Of a stretch of DNA of 64,000 nt, positions 1 to 8,325 are shown piece after piece (the stretch's first letter is position 1; the number at the start of each line of letters is the position of its first letter). Source of the DNA: Unio delphinus (taxonomy: Eukaryota > Mollusca > Bivalvia > Unionida > Unionidae); NCBI GenBank assembly GCA_029339505.1, contig JAQISU010000094.1, positions 10,502,001 to 10,566,000 of the forward strand, in the 5' to 3' direction. Made by a program: the position numbers and the translations under genes. Under the pieces are notes generated by a model that saw only the letters and a program-made list of their open reading frames with translations, was not told the DNA's origin and did no database searches.

Positions 1-124
1 CAGTAAAGTACAAATCAACTGAATTTTATAGAAAAATTTCCCATTTAATGAATAATAAATCCTAAATGACAATTTTGGATTTAATAATTAAAAATAAATA
101 AATTTAAATCCAATAGCCGTAACA

Positions 125-700
125 TTGTACATTGTGACATGTCCATAGGCCTACATAAAACAAGTTTACAGACCTATTGAAAGAGTATACCGCAATACTC
201 CATTGGACTAGACGTAAACTGTTACAACTTATACATAAAGGAAAATTTACCATGACCATTCATCCCTCCATCTAACCTTCCATGCCTATATCTTCCTACC
301 TACAAAGATACCTACCTACACATTTCCATACATACAGTTCAATTTAACATGTATACACTGACCAAACATTCATTATTCAATATGTATTTTATATATTTTT
401 CCTTTCTATTTAAAGTTTTTACTTATATTTTTTTAAACATTTTCTGAACGCTTCGGCGGCTTCACTCGGATGCGGTAGTCCGCAGGTTCGAACTAAAGCT
501 AGCACCAAAGAAAAATGCTAGCAGCTTCCTCGTTTAGCATTAAGGGGTTAGTGTTAGGACTGGATGACCTGGTATCTTGATAATGTGACTAGGTGGTACA
601 TGATGCTACATGCATGAGCGCTAGACATCACTATAAACTGCCACATTGCAGACATCGTAGATATATGATTGGAGCTACAGTAAAATTCAAAATCACACAC
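125..700 (+). repeat. 575-bp dispersed repeat with tRNA-related SINE 3' half, copy 1
   Basis: This segment is nearly identical to 62626-63200 in the same orientation. Its second half (from about 447) has a degenerate tRNA-like head ending in a B-box-like GGTTCGAA. It then has the body shared with the other SINEs of this window, including TAGTGTTAGGACTGG and CACTATAAACTGCCACA, and it runs into an AC microsatellite as a tail. The first half (125-446) is not seen in the other SINE copies, so this may be a composite or a larger repeat. Confidence 0.8.
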
Positions 701-705
701 ACACA

Positions 706-870
<165 letters not shown>

Positions 871-1630
871 GCGGGCCGTGTTCTAGGGGTGGGGTTATTC
901 CGAAATATTTAAATGACTTGTGAGGAAGTTCCCCTGACCCGTAATTAAAAATGTTAAATCATTGATAATAGATTTATAGCTGTGAGCCCCCAGTCAGCAA
1001 TGCCGACGGTTACATTATAAATAAACACGAAGATAAAATTCAATTAATAACAATTTAATAAAATGTGAACTTTATACGATAATTAACAATCATTCATCTC
1101 TCCCTTGACCAAGTGACGGCCTAGTTCATCACGTGATTCCTTAGTGTGAGTCTAATTTCCCCTGTCCTTGTGATCTTCTCATCTAATTTTCTCTGTTACG
1201 CTCTTCCTTCCGTCTTTCTCCTCCTTTCCTTTCCTCCCTTGACTCTTGTCCCTCCTGTCTTCTCCACTTCCGTTCCACGTTCCTCCTGTCTATCTACTCC
1301 AACTTATAATTTCCTTCTCTTCTCGTATCTCCTTCTACTTCTCCTTCCTTCTGTCTCTCAATCCGAAACTATGACAAAACTTCTCAAGTCTGTCACTCAA
1401 AGCTTCCTTGAAAAACCACAAGACGTTAACAAAGGGGTCATAAAAATCTTACCTCACACTAAATCAATAGTTAACCATCAGATATGGCGGTAACGGTTTT
1501 GGTCACGCATGCGCACACATCGAAATTACCACACGCTTCTCGCAATTTACACAATGGCGCAATAACACGGTATCAGAAAATAATTCCGCAGACATCCATA
1601 CACTGCGTCATATCAGTACATACACGCAGA

Positions 1631-1632
<2 letters not shown>

Positions 1633-1698
<66 letters not shown>
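1633..1698. repeat. (AT)n microsatellite
   Basis: A continuous AT dinucleotide tract in the left flank of the mobile element. Confidence 0.95.
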
Positions 1699-1700
<2 letters not shown>

Positions 1701-1910
1701 AACACAAAAGAATATATCAAATATCACCGTATTATAATATTACTACGATTAGATGTCTGTCTGTATATTTTTTTCCACAAGCGTGCCCAAATATCCAAAT
1801 ATTCATATACTAATTTTACACACTGCAACCAGTCAATTTAATAATGGCGAAACCTATAATTACATAAACAAATGTGCTACTCTACCATAATATAACCACA
1901 CAGTGAATCA

Positions 1911-1915
1911 TAATA
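1911..1915. repeat. Target-site duplication, left copy (TAATA)
   Basis: TAATA directly abuts the left terminal repeat and recurs directly after the right terminal repeat at 17192-17196. Polintons usually make 5-6 bp duplications. The sixth base does not match here. Confidence 0.75.
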
Positions 1916-2244
1916 AGCAGCAGAGAGGGTGAATCAGACAACATTTTTAGACAAGTTTTCACTGAAATCACGCTTAAAAACAATGAAACCAATGACATCA
2001 GGCCCAAATGTGTGTGTGAATCTGATATCGTTTCATGGATTAGGATCAAATAAAAAAAACAACATTTTCAATGAAATCAGGTCCAAAAAAATCAATGAAA
2101 TTAATGAAATCCTCCATCGATTTTTGGGAAAAAGGGACTACAACGTCGTTGTCACTCACCCTCTGCTGCTAGAACTTTCAGTTTTGGGTTAACCGAATAT
2201 TTGATCCAGTCCGATACGATATCGTGTTCGAGGGTCATGTAAAT
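1916..2244 (+). repeat. Left terminal inverted repeat of the Polinton
   Basis: The 329 bases match the reverse complement of 16861-17191 with about six substitutions and two indels. The first 23 or so bases recur inverted at about 2149-2171, so each terminal repeat carries a nested inverted repeat about 256 bp long. The inner end (2189-2244) is a mirrored copy of the last 18 codons and stop of the ATPase gene. An open frame at 1929-2192 lies wholly inside the repeat and is not considered a gene. Confidence 0.95.
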
Positions 2245-2247
2245 CAC

Positions 2248-2306
2248 TACGACGAAAATCCCCTTAGGACGAAAATCCCCTTAGGATGAAAGTCTTTACG
2301 ACTTTA
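2248..2306. promoter_or_regulatory. Short tandem repeats and hairpin at the 3' end of the structural gene block
   Basis: Three adjacent copies of a unit like GACGAAAATCCCCTTAG occupy about 2248-2288. They are followed by an AAAGTC/GACTTT hairpin that overlaps the stop codon of the leftward gene at 2296. This is the end of the leftward block, so a role in 3' end formation is possible but not shown. Confidence 0.5.
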
Positions 2307-3663
2307 CAAACAGACTAATTTGTAAAACCTCTTCTTGTAAATCAATCAGATTATTAGACTGGTCAGTGAGTTTGAAATTAATTCTGGTTAATGAATTATT
2401 ATGACATCGCATATAGACTGGATTCACCGGGGATTCAATTATTAAAAACCCTGGAGGAGCTATTGGTGCAAATGAATACAAAATATACCCCTGCTGAGCT
2501 TGATTTGATCGTTCTAAATTTATTTGATAGCTTCCTTCGATCACATCACACACTAAATTGAGCGCTATCACCGATGAAATATTCACGTTGAACGGAGCAA
2601 TATGCCTGCCACCACCATCTGGGTCATTATTATGGGTCAGGATAGTTGTTTCCGGTGATGTTGTTTTTTTCCACGTATCATGAATTATTTTAAAACCGAC
2701 ATCGATGGCATCACTGAGAGATTTTTGTAGTTCTAAGATATTATATCCTGGTAGTTTGAATGTGGGAATATCTTCTACGCGTATATTATACTTCGTTGCA
2801 AATGTTGTTCTCGATAGGGGGATATTGTCATCTAATATACCCTGAATAATTTGTGAATGAAATGTTTCCATATCATTGATGATTTTGTTACATGTTTCTA
2901 CAACGCTGATAAATTCGTCTCTGGTGAGAGTACCGGATTTAAGGGATATTAACAACAACGAAATATCGTTATTTAACGCTCTGAAATTTTCAGTGGTTTT
3001 ATTCTGTAGAAGTGTGTGGTATCTTTTATTAGTGACGGTATCTATCGTTTCAAGAAAAAAATTCAATTTGTCATAATCTCTATAACTCTTTACTGGATTA
3101 TCAGATTTTATCCTGTCTGTGATATAATCGGTTTTTTGTGGTTCTGGTAAATCAACGGTTTCTCCCCGGGGTGGTAATTCAGGCCATCCTAGTACGGTTC
3201 TAATAGAACTTTGATAGATATCTACGACATAACCCTCTGTGCTTATTTCAATGGCAGATGATAGTGTTGGTTCATGAACTGTTATAGCTATTTTTGACTC
3301 TACTCCAGTAATCGATGTTATTCTACGCGCGAATTCATTATTGATTTGTTCGATTTGGTATGATCCGGTTGGTATGGAAACAACATTCCAGTCTGGGGTA
3401 CCGTCTGGTTTATTCTTATTTGCAAATACCAGGGAATTATTCGGTTGTTGACCACCAAATGATTTTGATCTGATATTAGGCCAACTGTGGTATACTCGTA
3501 ATTTTGCTAGCGCTATCTCCTTCACTGGGACCGGAGAGGGGAAATTCACACTGAATTCTGGATTCGTTGAGGTTATTGAGATCATGCTTGTTTGTACTGG
3601 GTTTGTGTTCTCCACTATTTGTTGAAGTAATTCCATCTGTGTTGTCATTGTTATTATACTCAT
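2296..3663 (-). CDS. Putative minor capsid or penton-like virion protein, 455 aa
   Basis: The protein has the look of a beta-rich virion protein that commonly accompanies the capsid gene in invertebrate Polintons. An N-terminal stretch reads like ISITSTNPEFSVNFPSPVPV. It is followed by a region with IPTGSYQIEQINNEF (about residues 97-111), a helical middle, and a C-terminal domain ending in FKLTDQSNNLIDL and a final beta strand. I recognise the C-terminal pattern, with YSFAP, PPGF and the TDQ..N.IDL turn, from invertebrate Polinton ORFs, but the exact capsomer role is inferred. Its start codon overlaps the end of the upstream gene by 188 nt in another frame, so it may be translated from the same message. 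The frame is intact. Alternatives are a fibre or a spike base. Confidence 0.65.
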   Translation of the reverse strand: MSIITMTTQMELLQQIVENTNPVQTSMISITSTNPEFSVNFPSPVPVKEIALAKLRVYHSWPNIRSKSFGGQQPNNSLVFANKNKPDGTPDWNVVSIPTGSYQIEQINNEFARRITSITGVESKIAITVHEPTLSSAIEISTEGYVVDIYQSSIRTVLGWPELPPRGETVDLPEPQKTDYITDRIKSDNPVKSYRDYDKLNFFLETIDTVTNKRYHTLLQNKTTENFRALNNDISLLLISLKSGTLTRDEFISVVETCNKIINDMETFHSQIIQGILDDNIPLSRTTFATKYNIRVEDIPTFKLPGYNILELQKSLSDAIDVGFKIIHDTWKKTTSPETTILTHNNDPDGGGRHIAPFNVNISSVIALNLVCDVIEGSYQINLERSNQAQQGYILYSFAPIAPPGFLIIESPVNPVYMRCHNNSLTRINFKLTDQSNNLIDLQEEVLQISLFVKS

Positions 3664-4117
3664 GTTTTTGTATTTCTAATTTTGACATCGCAGAATCATA
3701 TATATCTACCATCGCTGAAAACTCACTCTCTGATATAATTGTATCATCGAGCGATGACGATATCAATGAGGATAATTGCGAGTATGCAGTGGACACAACA
3801 TGAAATTGAATTATGTAGTCTTGTAGTTTCCGTTGGCTGCATGATGATATTTTTTTTGTGATTATTGAAATTATTCCAGCGATTGTTGTTGCCGCAGAAA
3901 TGCAAATTGGAACAGCTATCGGGGCCATCATTGTCACTGAAGACAGTATAATACCAGCTCCGGTGATTACACCACTCACAGCGTACACAGTAACATCAAT
4001 TGCGGTAATTCTCCTGCGATATTTTTTAATTTTCATTGCATACTCCTCAGACAGGGTTTTGAGTCTAGTTTGATATTCTCTGACCTGATCATAGCGATAT
4101 TGCGATGATGAAATCAT
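3476..4117 (-). CDS. Two-helix membrane protein of Polinton type, 213 aa
   Basis: The N-terminal 40 residues are charged and probably a coiled coil (QYRYDQVREYQTRLKTLSEE). They precede two hydrophobic segments at about residues 44-65 and 67-86, separated by PIAVP, and then a basic loop. The rest is helical and polar, with an Asn/Ser-rich tail. I recognise the layout (coiled coil, double transmembrane hairpin, helical tail with a DD.IISE.EF-like stretch) from invertebrate Polinton ORFs of unknown function. Its last 188 nt overlap the next leftward gene in another frame. It is preceded 23 nt upstream of the ATG by the shared 11-base motif. Proposed roles such as an inner membrane or lysis factor are guesses. 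Confidence 0.65.
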   Translation of the reverse strand: MISSSQYRYDQVREYQTRLKTLSEEYAMKIKKYRRRITAIDVTVYAVSGVITGAGIILSSVTMMAPIAVPICISAATTIAGIISIITKKISSCSQRKLQDYIIQFHVVSTAYSQLSSLISSSLDDTIISESEFSAMVDIYDSAMSKLEIQKHEYNNNDNTDGITSTNSGEHKPSTNKHDLNNLNESRIQCEFPLSGPSEGDSASKITSIPQLA

Positions 4118-4130
4118 TTTTTATTTTAAC

Positions 4131-4151
4131 AACGCTAGCGTTTTCAATTGT
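4131..4151 (-). promoter_or_regulatory. Candidate promoter motif plus palindrome before the 213-aa gene
   Basis: The forward strand reads a perfect palindrome AACGCTAGCGTT, which runs into TTTTCAATTGT (4141-4151). On the coding strand the 11-mer is ACAATTGAAAA, 23 nt before the ATG at 4117. The same 11-mer lies 19-20 nt before the ATGs at 8140 and 9203. Confidence 0.5.
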
Positions 4152-4165
4152 GAAATCCTTTCAAT

Positions 4166-5110
4166 TTATTTACTTAAATCCGCTACGAATTCCACATACC
4201 ATGATACCGGAGTTCTAGCCAAATGTTTATCAGTAGATGTGATCGTGAACTTTTCAGTTGTATCCTTGTCGATGATCGTTGAAATCGTATTGTTGACCCC
4301 GGATGAACTCGACGATGATATATTAAATTGAGCCGTTGTCACCAGTGTTAATCGATAAATACCCTTGACGGTTGCAGTGATATCTAATTTGTTGTTTGTA
4401 GGTGTCCACGCAAATGATCCGTGTTGGATTGTATATACTATGTTGTTAGTTTTCTCATGAGGAATCTTTGTTTTTTCAATAACTGTTATCATCCTCGAAA
4501 AATCACCTTTGACGGCTTCGATGAAAGTTTTCGTCTCAGCGATGGATTTTTTAATATCAGGGAGTTTTATTTCAATTTTATCTAACGGGGTTCCAATAAA
4601 TTTATCAATGATATTTCTACGAAATGCGGTAAACTGTTTTCCGTTTTCTTCAATTCTAGATTCAAGTGTTGTTAGTACAACCACAGAATTGTTTAATTCA
4701 TCGTTGAGAATTTTTAATCGATCTGTAATCGTCGAAACGAGTACACCCGGTTTGAGTTTACCCTGATCGGAAAATAACGCAACGGTGTTCTCGATTGCGT
4801 TTTGTTGTTTAACTAAAATATCATCCAGAGAGATATTACTGGTTTTCAATTTACCCTGATCGGAAAATAACGCAACGGTGTTCTCGATTGAGTTTTGTTG
4901 TTTAACTAAAATATCATCCAGAGAAATATTACTAGATTTCAATTTACCCTGTTTGTCTTGAAATACAACTATTTCATTAGGATCAACACTTGTTAAATTT
5001 AACGTCTCAGCGATTTCATCTTCAATTATTTTTTTTACATCCTTGATAGAATCAGGTGGTGCAGTGCCATCGGGTTTGGGTTTCAAAGATCTCCCCCAAA
5101 TATCAATCAT
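4166..5110 (-). CDS. Fibre-like virion protein with 31-aa repeats, 314 aa
   Basis: The protein has a short N-terminal anchor, a shaft-like repeat region at about residues 45-130, a long helical region (about 130-220) and a C-terminal beta-rich domain (about 225-314) ending in WYVEFVADLSK. The repeats carry GKLK.SNISLDDILVKQQN and are almost identical. At DNA level the unit is 93 nt, beginning at 4758, 4851 and 4944 on the forward strand. This resembles the anchor, shaft and head plan of viral fibres, and the unit recalls phage and viral fibre repeats. That it is the attachment fibre is inferred from architecture and from its place in the structural block. The ATG lies 2 nt past the stop codon of the broken protease gene, so the two were probably co-transcribed. 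Confidence 0.65.
   Translation of the reverse strand: MIDIWGRSLKPKPDGTAPPDSIKDVKKIIEDEIAETLNLTSVDPNEIVVFQDKQGKLKSSNISLDDILVKQQNSIENTVALFSDQGKLKTSNISLDDILVKQQNAIENTVALFSDQGKLKPGVLVSTITDRLKILNDELNNSVVVLTTLESRIEENGKQFTAFRRNIIDKFIGTPLDKIEIKLPDIKKSIAETKTFIEAVKGDFSRMITVIEKTKIPHEKTNNIVYTIQHGSFAWTPTNNKLDITATVKGIYRLTLVTTAQFNISSSSSSGVNNTISTIIDKDTTEKFTITSTDKHLARTPVSWYVEFVADLSK
4758..4985 (-). repeat. 93-bp in-frame tandem repeats in the fibre-like gene
   Basis: Copies start at 4758, 4851 and 4944. The first two differ at only a handful of positions, and the third is partial. The period is a multiple of three, so the frame is kept while the shaft length can change. Confidence 0.9.
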
Positions 5111-5111
5111 G

Positions 5112-5535
5112 TTATTGTAAAACTCTTTCTCTCTCTAAAAAGCGATTGCTGGTGTAGTCATTTACGACAATATGAGGTGGTTTTCTAGATGCTGAAATAG
5201 CGTCAAGGACATTTAATACTTCACTGCCGCATATTGGTGGGTCATTGATTTGTTGTGTTGGTAGCGTAGAATACCAAGTCTTCATTGGAAATTGTTTTAT
5301 CTAACGCATAAACTCTTTTGGTGGGGCTAATCCATATGAATCAAAATAGACAATCCCACGTGGATCAATAGCGTATGCAACCCAGTGAGTTCCAGGTCCG
5401 GTGCTGTTATCGAGATTAATAATACCTGTTTCAGTTTTGTTTGGTTGATGTGGTAATTGATCTTTCATAAAAAACACCTCTGAAATTTTTAATCACTAGT
5501 TTTTTAGCCGCATCCATTAAATCAAAATTGGACAT
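5112..5535 (-). pseudogene. PRO: Adenain-like (adenovirus-type) cysteine protease, disrupted
   Basis: The leftward strand encodes the hallmarks of the adenovirus-type maturation protease in order: a KNFRGVF segment, a GIINLD turn, GTHWVAY with the catalytic His, VYFDS with the acidic residue, and a Cys-Gly pair (CGSEVLNVL) where the catalytic Cys is expected. Two lesions break the frame. The first is a shift at the A6 run 5469-5474 (forward strand), between the N-terminal part starting at the ATG of 5533-5535 and the His region. The second is an in-frame TAG at 5301-5303, between the Asp and Cys regions. The family cleaves capsid precursors. As read, this copy cannot make a full enzyme. The gene start overlaps nothing, and its end lies 2 nt before the fibre ATG. 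The open frame covering 5431-5682 mixes its N-terminus with unrelated upstream sequence. Confidence 0.85.
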
Positions 5536-5576
5536 GGGAACCATCGAAGATTTGGGAACCATCGAAGATTTCTGAA

Positions 5577-6116
5577 TTAATAAACCGTTCCTGGTAGTCT
5601 CAGGCCTGATCCGTGAACGGATCTCCCGCTGTACCATGAATACGGGGTTCCTGGTAGTCTTAGACCTTTTCCGCTGTACCACGAATACGGGGTTCCTGGT
5701 AGTCTTAGACCCAATCCGTGAACGGATCGTCCCTTTTTTTTATATCCCTTCCCAGTTGCCTTCTTAAGTGCCATTCCTGCTGCAGTACCAACGGCTCCTA
5801 ACGCAGCCGCTTTAGCCACCGCTGGGGCTGCTGCTGCAATCAATGCTGGAATCGCAGCTAACAACGGGAATATACCGCCTGTTTTAATCATATTTTTGAT
5901 AGCAGCCGCAGAAAGAGTAATCTGAACACCTTTTTTGGCTGCAAGTGCATCATTGAAATGTTTTATTTGACGAGTTGTCAGCGATAATTTATTTGCACCA
6001 CCAGTCATTTGATTAGGTTTCAACGTGATTGTGGTTCCACATTTTTTAGCCGATTCTGATTGCAATTTTTTGATTTGACCAGGAGTTAACGCAACACTAA
6101 TAACACTATATGACAT
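5577..6116 (-). CDS. Hydrophobic, basic minor virion protein (pVI/pX-like), 179 aa
   Basis: The N-terminus carries two copies of a helix-strand module: LTPGQIKKLQSESAKKCG then TITLK, and LTTRQIKHFNDALAAKKG then VQITLS. A long Ala-rich hydrophobic helix follows (about residues 82-120, LLAAIPALIAAAAPAVAKA). Next come a basic GKGYKKKGR stretch and three C-terminal copies of GLRLPGTPYSWYSG-like sequence. I recognise this combination from invertebrate Polinton ORFs beside the capsid gene. The membrane-active or DNA-binding role, as in adenovirus pVI or pX, is an analogy. It lies between the protease and the capsid gene, as expected for a virion component. The frame is intact, although the C-terminal repeats make length changes likely. 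Confidence 0.65.
   Translation of the reverse strand: MSYSVISVALTPGQIKKLQSESAKKCGTTITLKPNQMTGGANKLSLTTRQIKHFNDALAAKKGVQITLSAAAIKNMIKTGGIFPLLAAIPALIAAAAPAVAKAAALGAVGTAAGMALKKATGKGYKKKGRSVHGLGLRLPGTPYSWYSGKGLRLPGTPYSWYSGRSVHGSGLRLPGTVY
5580..5735 (-). repeat. In-frame repeats encoding the C-terminus of the 179-aa protein
   Basis: Three copies of a sequence encoding GLRLPGT(P)Y lie near 5583-5610, 5640-5670 and 5690-5715. The GAACGGATC half-repeats between them are also duplicated. Confidence 0.75.
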
Positions 6117-6139
6117 TATACATAATAGATTGATTCTAA

Positions 6140-6166
6140 TGGAAAAATCCTTCGGATTTTCAATTA
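6140..6166 (-). promoter_or_regulatory. Intergenic hairpin after the capsid gene
   Basis: GAAAATCC and GGATTTTC arms with a three-base loop sit directly beyond the capsid stop codon (6164-6166). They run into TTTTCAATT, a shortened form of the motif found before other genes, 40 nt upstream of the ATG at 6116. Confidence 0.5.
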
Positions 6167-7633
6167 CATGTTTTCTACTGGGGCATCTACCACTCTCATT
6201 CTTCCTCCAACACCTTCAAGTAGCATTGATTTATCACTGAGAATGACAGCAACCGCTCTATAATTCGGGATAAGGATAGGAGGTACCCCACCAACTAGTG
6301 GACCAGTCGGACGGGTTACACGGGCTCTAAAGTGTATATCAACGACAGATTGTCTCATCAAATCGAGATGTTCCAATGAAAAGTAATAAATCGGATAGAG
6401 GCTTTTGAAATCTAATTGTGATATTTGCAAACCAGTATCCACATTTAGATCACGTGACATATATGACAACAGGTTATGATACACGCGTGCAATATGATTC
6501 TGACCGTAATCAAGTTGTATATCCTCGGATGGTTCCTGCTGTCCGTTTATTCTCAGCGAGACTTCATTAACACCTAACTGATCAAATATCATATGGCTTC
6601 GTTCTTGATTACCAACTCGCGCAGCATTCTGTAACGCTACGAATATATGACGTGGAGCTGAAACACCTTGTTTTGATGCCAGGTGCCATGTGAATGTACC
6701 ATCAACACTGTCTTGTTTAATATCCGTGGTCACTGATAACCAACTTAACAACGACTTTCCTCCCTGGTCCATAAATGATAGTAGTCGTTGTTCTTCGGTG
6801 ATTGATGGAGTTAATACTGGCATCCACAATGATAGTTTTGTTAAAATGACTTTACCGGGAGCAACCCCAGCATTACGCCAGATTGCATCATCATCAGTAC
6901 CCTTTCTCACGAGTGCTATTGTGTGTTTGGCTCCATAAATAACTTTTCGGACGTTTCTACAGAATCCAAATATATGATGCAGTGGAATCGCACATGAAAA
7001 TCGTCGACGCTGCCCATGCAACATTGCTACGCGTGTTGCAAATCCTAAATTGAGATTACCATTAACGCCTCCGAGAATATCAAACGTAGCTCCGGGTCTA
7101 GTTCGACGTTCTGGATTAGTTGCTTCTTGTTGATTTGCTTCTGCAGTACCCTGTGCTGTTAACACTTTAATGAATTGAAGGTGATCAGCGTTATCAGAGG
7201 TATCCTTTGCAAACATCATAGATGGACCCGCTGATCTTGAATAATCATCAGAATATCTCGCTAACCCTATGATTGTTGTGGCCACATCAACTTCACGGTC
7301 AATGGATTCAATTTCTTTTCCATCAATGAGATATCTAGCGCTTTCAAATAACGCCATGATACCGTTATTGACAAAACCAACTCGGGTAGTTTGGCTAATG
7401 TCATATGGTGGATCATTATGTGCAGCATCATTTGTTACAAGTTCTCCTTCTGCTTCAATAAACGCTTCACAAGGCAAAAAGTATTTACTGGTATCATGAA
7501 CTTGAAGTTCAATTCGTGATCGGAGATCGGGTTGTACTGCGTGATAAGAATAAAATTGAAAATCGCGTACAGAATCATCTTTACGCACTGGGGCATCCAT
7601 ATCAAATGTTGGATCAGATGACCTTTTGAACAT
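6164..7633 (-). CDS. MCP: Double-jelly-roll major capsid protein (hexon-like), 489 aa
   Basis: The protein begins with a short polar arm, then a first beta-rich domain (KYFLPCEAFIEAEGEL, with NNGIMALFESARYLIDGKEIES at about residues 90-112 and a GLARYSDDYSRSAGP stretch). A second beta-rich domain covers about residues 290-475 (LDFKSLYPIYYFSLEHL). The NNGIM.LF...RY.I.G.EIES signature and the .L.RYSDDYS.S.G motif are those I know from capsid proteins of invertebrate Polintons. Double-jelly-roll capsid proteins form pseudo-hexameric capsomers of icosahedral particles. The gene is central in the structural block and has an uninterrupted frame, in contrast to the enzyme genes. It is preceded by a palindrome-rich gap (7671-7709) that may carry its promoter. 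Confidence 0.85.
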   Translation of the reverse strand: MFKRSSDPTFDMDAPVRKDDSVRDFQFYSYHAVQPDLRSRIELQVHDTSKYFLPCEAFIEAEGELVTNDAAHNDPPYDISQTTRVGFVNNGIMALFESARYLIDGKEIESIDREVDVATTIIGLARYSDDYSRSAGPSMMFAKDTSDNADHLQFIKVLTAQGTAEANQQEATNPERRTRPGATFDILGGVNGNLNLGFATRVAMLHGQRRRFSCAIPLHHIFGFCRNVRKVIYGAKHTIALVRKGTDDDAIWRNAGVAPGKVILTKLSLWMPVLTPSITEEQRLLSFMDQGGKSLLSWLSVTTDIKQDSVDGTFTWHLASKQGVSAPRHIFVALQNAARVGNQERSHMIFDQLGVNEVSLRINGQQEPSEDIQLDYGQNHIARVYHNLLSYMSRDLNVDTGLQISQLDFKSLYPIYYFSLEHLDLMRQSVVDIHFRARVTRPTGPLVGGVPPILIPNYRAVAVILSDKSMLLEGVGGRMRVVDAPVENM

Positions 7634-7670
7634 TTTATTCTATTTATCAGAGTCTAAATCGTGATTTTCA

Positions 7671-7709
7671 TCGTGAAAAACGCTAGCGTGAAAATCCATA
7701 GGATTTCAT
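7671..7709 (-). promoter_or_regulatory. Palindrome-rich gap before the capsid gene
   Basis: The 72-bp gap holds two nested inverted repeats. One is AACGCTAGCGT, shared with 4131. The other is GAAATCC/GGATTTC, which overlaps the stop codon of the upstream 144-aa gene (7706-7708). The forward strand also reads GATTTTCATCGTG, a weak relative of the 11-base motif. Confidence 0.45.
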
Positions 7710-8140
7710 CGACGTGGTTTTTTAAAGCCACTTCCCGCTATCATATTTGCAATATTGCTTTGGTCCCCTTGATTTACCATCGACGCTAGTTTTTCATCTA
7801 CTGCGTTATTTATAATTTTACTAACACTTGCAGGCATTTCTTCTGTAGACGGTAACGGTTTCTTTTTTCGTGATTTTACTAATGATGTTATTTTATCCTT
7901 CGCAGTTGAAAACGCTTTCCCGGCAAGATCTCCAACAGTACTAATACCCTTATCACGAATAACATCAATGGCTTTCATTGATAACTGTTTAGCTAACGGC
8001 ATCACTTTTGGGGCCATTCTTGAAAAGAATCCTAAAATGGTATTGCCGAGGCCATCTCCATAGTATGCTTTATAAACTGGAAACCGTGAATTAACTACAT
8101 AGACGAGGGTTGGTTTATCATGATTGTAGTGTACGATCAT
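7706..8140 (-). CDS. Small basic virion-type protein, 144 aa
   Basis: The N-terminal 25 residues are polar (VYKAYYGDGLG). They are followed by an amphipathic helix (GNTILGFFSRMAPKVMPLAKQ), then helices rich in Lys and Ala, a KSRKKKPLP segment and a C-terminal IAGSGFKKPRR. The plan of a Gly-Asp-Gly start, an amphipathic helix and a basic tail is common in minor capsid or core proteins next to Polinton capsid genes. It recalls adenovirus pVI or pX, precursors cleaved by the adenain protease. IAGS-G fits the adenain consensus (M/I/L)xGx-G, so a C-terminal basic peptide could be released; this is inference. The shared 11-mer ends 19 nt upstream of the ATG. Confidence 0.6.
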   Translation of the reverse strand: MIVHYNHDKPTLVYVVNSRFPVYKAYYGDGLGNTILGFFSRMAPKVMPLAKQLSMKAIDVIRDKGISTVGDLAGKAFSTAKDKITSLVKSRKKKPLPSTEEMPASVSKIINNAVDEKLASMVNQGDQSNIANMIAGSGFKKPRR

Positions 8141-8159
8141 TATTATAAAAACAATAGTG

Positions 8160-8170
8160 TTTTCAATTGT
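8160..8170 (-). promoter_or_regulatory. Candidate promoter motif before the 144-aa gene
   Basis: TTTTCAATTGT on the forward strand (ACAATTGAAAA on the coding strand), 19 nt upstream of the ATG at 8140. The following bases (ACACTATTGTTT) partly resemble the ACGCTAGCGTT that follows the same motif at 4131. Confidence 0.5.
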
Positions 8171-8173
8171 TAT

Positions 8174-8325
8174 TTAATCGCTATGATACCCATTTGCTAA
8201 CTCGTCAATGAAATCTCGATATGTTTTGATATCCATGATACCGCCGGCAAATAACCGTCTACAGATATCAGCTGTTTCATTAATTATTTCTGGAGTTATT
8301 TCCAGCTCGGAACCCTCCTACAAGA
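8174..8325 (-). pseudogene. Frame-shifted C-terminal extension of the 307-aa protein
   Basis: After a stop at about 8323 the +1 frame is open to a TAA at 8174-8176 and reads like a well-formed helical segment (NETADICRRLFAGGIM, TYRDFIDELANGY). It lacks an early start codon. It overlaps the last dozen codons of the 307-aa ORF, whose final residues (GNNSRNN) look like out-of-frame sequence. The simplest reading is a one-base indel near 8318-8325. A separate small ORF beginning at the internal ATG (MDIKTYR) is the alternative. Confidence 0.55.

Noticed and set aside
1146..1493. 115-codon frame with a Leu/Ser/Pro-rich start
   Set aside because: Composition follows a pyrimidine-rich tract, and there is no homology or motif that I can name.
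1929..2192. 87-codon frame in the left terminal repeat
   Set aside because: It lies entirely in the repeat. The equivalent frame in the right repeat (16946-17173) reads the other strand, and neither resembles a protein.
5469..5474. Programmed frameshift in the protease gene
   Set aside because: The run is not placed as a classical -1 slippery heptamer relative to the upstream frame, and a separate in-frame TAG follows. Simple damage or an assembly error is more likely.
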